Source: Firmicutes bacterium UBA5486 (GTDB taxonomy: Bacteria > Bacillota > UBA4882 > UBA10575). From it: DNA of 6,775 nt. Shown here piece by piece: positions 6,689-6,775 of this stretch. The stretch is from contig DIPO01000047.1 of assembly GCA_002427045.1 (NCBI GenBank), forward strand, positions 19,085 to 25,859, given 5' to 3'. Made by a program: the position numbers and the translations under genes. Each line of letters starts with the position of its first letter. Within the stretch, counting starts at the first letter, position 1. Below the pieces are notes generated by a model. The model was not told where the DNA came from, made no database searches, and saw only the letters and a list, made by a program, of their open reading frames with translations.

Positions 6689-6762
6689 GCTTTTTGCGTT
6701 GTGTCCTTTTTAAAAGGTCCCAACACAATATATAGTGTTGGGCTTGTATTAGGCTATCAATA
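6689..6762 (-). repeat. Right copy of the 74-bp inverted repeat
   Basis: This is the reverse complement of 1-74 with 70 of 74 positions equal, located about 50 bp upstream of the PBP start codon and pointing inward like the left copy. Its differences from the left copy keep the possible folds. One turns a T-G pair in the palindrome into C-G, one lies in the AT-rich centre, and two lie in the loop of the CCTTT/AAAGG hairpin. Here the flank to 6775 is visible and contains a second NrdR-like box. Whether the family has further genomic copies cannot be seen. Confidence 0.93.
6719..6742. repeat. 24-bp near-perfect palindrome (hairpin or operator core)
   Basis: The arms CCCAACAC (6719-6726) and GTGTTGGG (6735-6742) are fully complementary around an AATATATA centre. 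As RNA read toward the PBP gene it is a hairpin followed by ACCTTTT, resembling a weak rho-independent terminator. As DNA it is a symmetric protein-binding site. The left counterpart is 21-44, where one pair is T-G. Confidence 0.88.
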
Positions 6763-6770
6763 TATTGTGC
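6723..6770. promoter_or_regulatory. Tandem NrdR boxes (6723-6738 and 6755-6770)
   Basis: Box A, ACACAATATATAGTGT, fits the NrdR consensus at all 16 positions. Box B, TATCAATATATTGTGC, fits 12 of 16, with the core and one arm intact. They are separated by 16 bp, so their starts are 32 bp apart, the three-helical-turn layout established for NrdR operators upstream of ribonucleotide reductase genes. The pair overlaps the outward promoter at 6738-6766. The expected target is therefore a gene to the right of the window, perhaps nrdD, nrdA or nrdJ, which I cannot see. Competing readings are a terminator or RNA hairpin. Confidence 0.55.
6738..6766 (+). promoter_or_regulatory. Candidate outward promoter overlapping the NrdR boxes
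   Basis: TTGGGC (6738-6743; only TTG matches the consensus) is followed by a 17-bp spacer and TATATT (6761-6766; 5 of 6). The -35 abuts box A and the -10 lies within box B, as in many NrdR-repressed promoters. The weak -35 keeps confidence modest. In the left copy the equivalent -35 is the better TTGAGC. Confidence 0.4.
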
Positions 6771-6775
6771 AGGGA

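Noticed and set aside
6655..6690. Promoter for the PBP gene close to its start (TATAAA near 6673-6668)
   Set aside because: A TATAAA-like -10 exists, but nothing resembling a -35 lies 16-18 bp upstream of it (the sequence there is CAAAAA), so I do not list it.
6684..6756. Direct repeat of TAGGCT at both ends of the right repeat unit as a target-site duplication
   Set aside because: The match is six to eight bases and the left copy has AGCTTA instead, so it does not behave as a duplicated target.
1..6762. Composite transposon or integrative element with the 74-bp repeats as terminal inverted repeats
   Set aside because: The interior contains no transposase, integrase or phage gene, all its genes are ordinary housekeeping types in a usual order, and no target-site duplication is visible.

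Overview
The window looks like a chromosomal housekeeping segment from a low- to mid-GC, probably anaerobic Bacillota (Clostridia-like) genome. The reasons are the iscS-iscU-mnmA gene order, strong AAGGAGG-type ribosome binding sites, sigma-A promoters of the TTGACA-17-TATAAT type, TTG start codons, and an AcsE/MeTr-type corrinoid methyltransferase typical of acetogens and their relatives. The genus cannot be fixed from the sequence.

Layout: two gene groups converge. On the + strand (217-2993) lie iscS (cysteine desulfurase), iscU (Fe-S scaffold) and mnmA (tRNA 2-thiouridylase). They form a sulfur-trafficking operon: IscS mobilises cysteine sulfur, which goes to Fe-S clusters on IscU and to the wobble uridine of tRNAs through MnmA. 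Upstream are a good promoter (91-119) and a 23-bp dyad (129-151) at the predicted transcription start that resembles an Rrf2-family (IscR/CymR-like) operator. A perfect 16-bp stem terminator (2992-3033) separates the two groups. On the - strand, from right to left, lie a class A penicillin-binding protein (6638-4782), a methyltetrahydrofolate:corrinoid-type methyltransferase (4668-3871) with its own terminator, and a small membrane-anchored or secreted lytic transglycosylase (3604-3050) with a textbook promoter. The two wall enzymes act in opposite senses (synthesis and cleavage of peptidoglycan). The methyltransferase has no obvious metabolic partner here.

The most unusual signal is at the edges. 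Positions 1-74 and 6689-6762 are inverted copies of one 74-bp sequence (70/74 identical), facing inward upstream of iscS and of the PBP gene. The core of each copy is a near-palindrome matching the NrdR-box consensus. In the right copy a second, weaker box follows after 16 bp, giving the tandem three-helical-turn layout known for NrdR, and an outward promoter can be drawn across the pair. Read inward as RNA, the same element can form two mutually exclusive hairpins, the first followed by a T-run. The sequence alone does not decide between duplicated NrdR-controlled outward promoters, an inward terminator/attenuator leader, and a dispersed repeat. No transposase, CRISPR array, tRNA or rRNA was seen, and nothing else in the window looks like a new multi-gene system.
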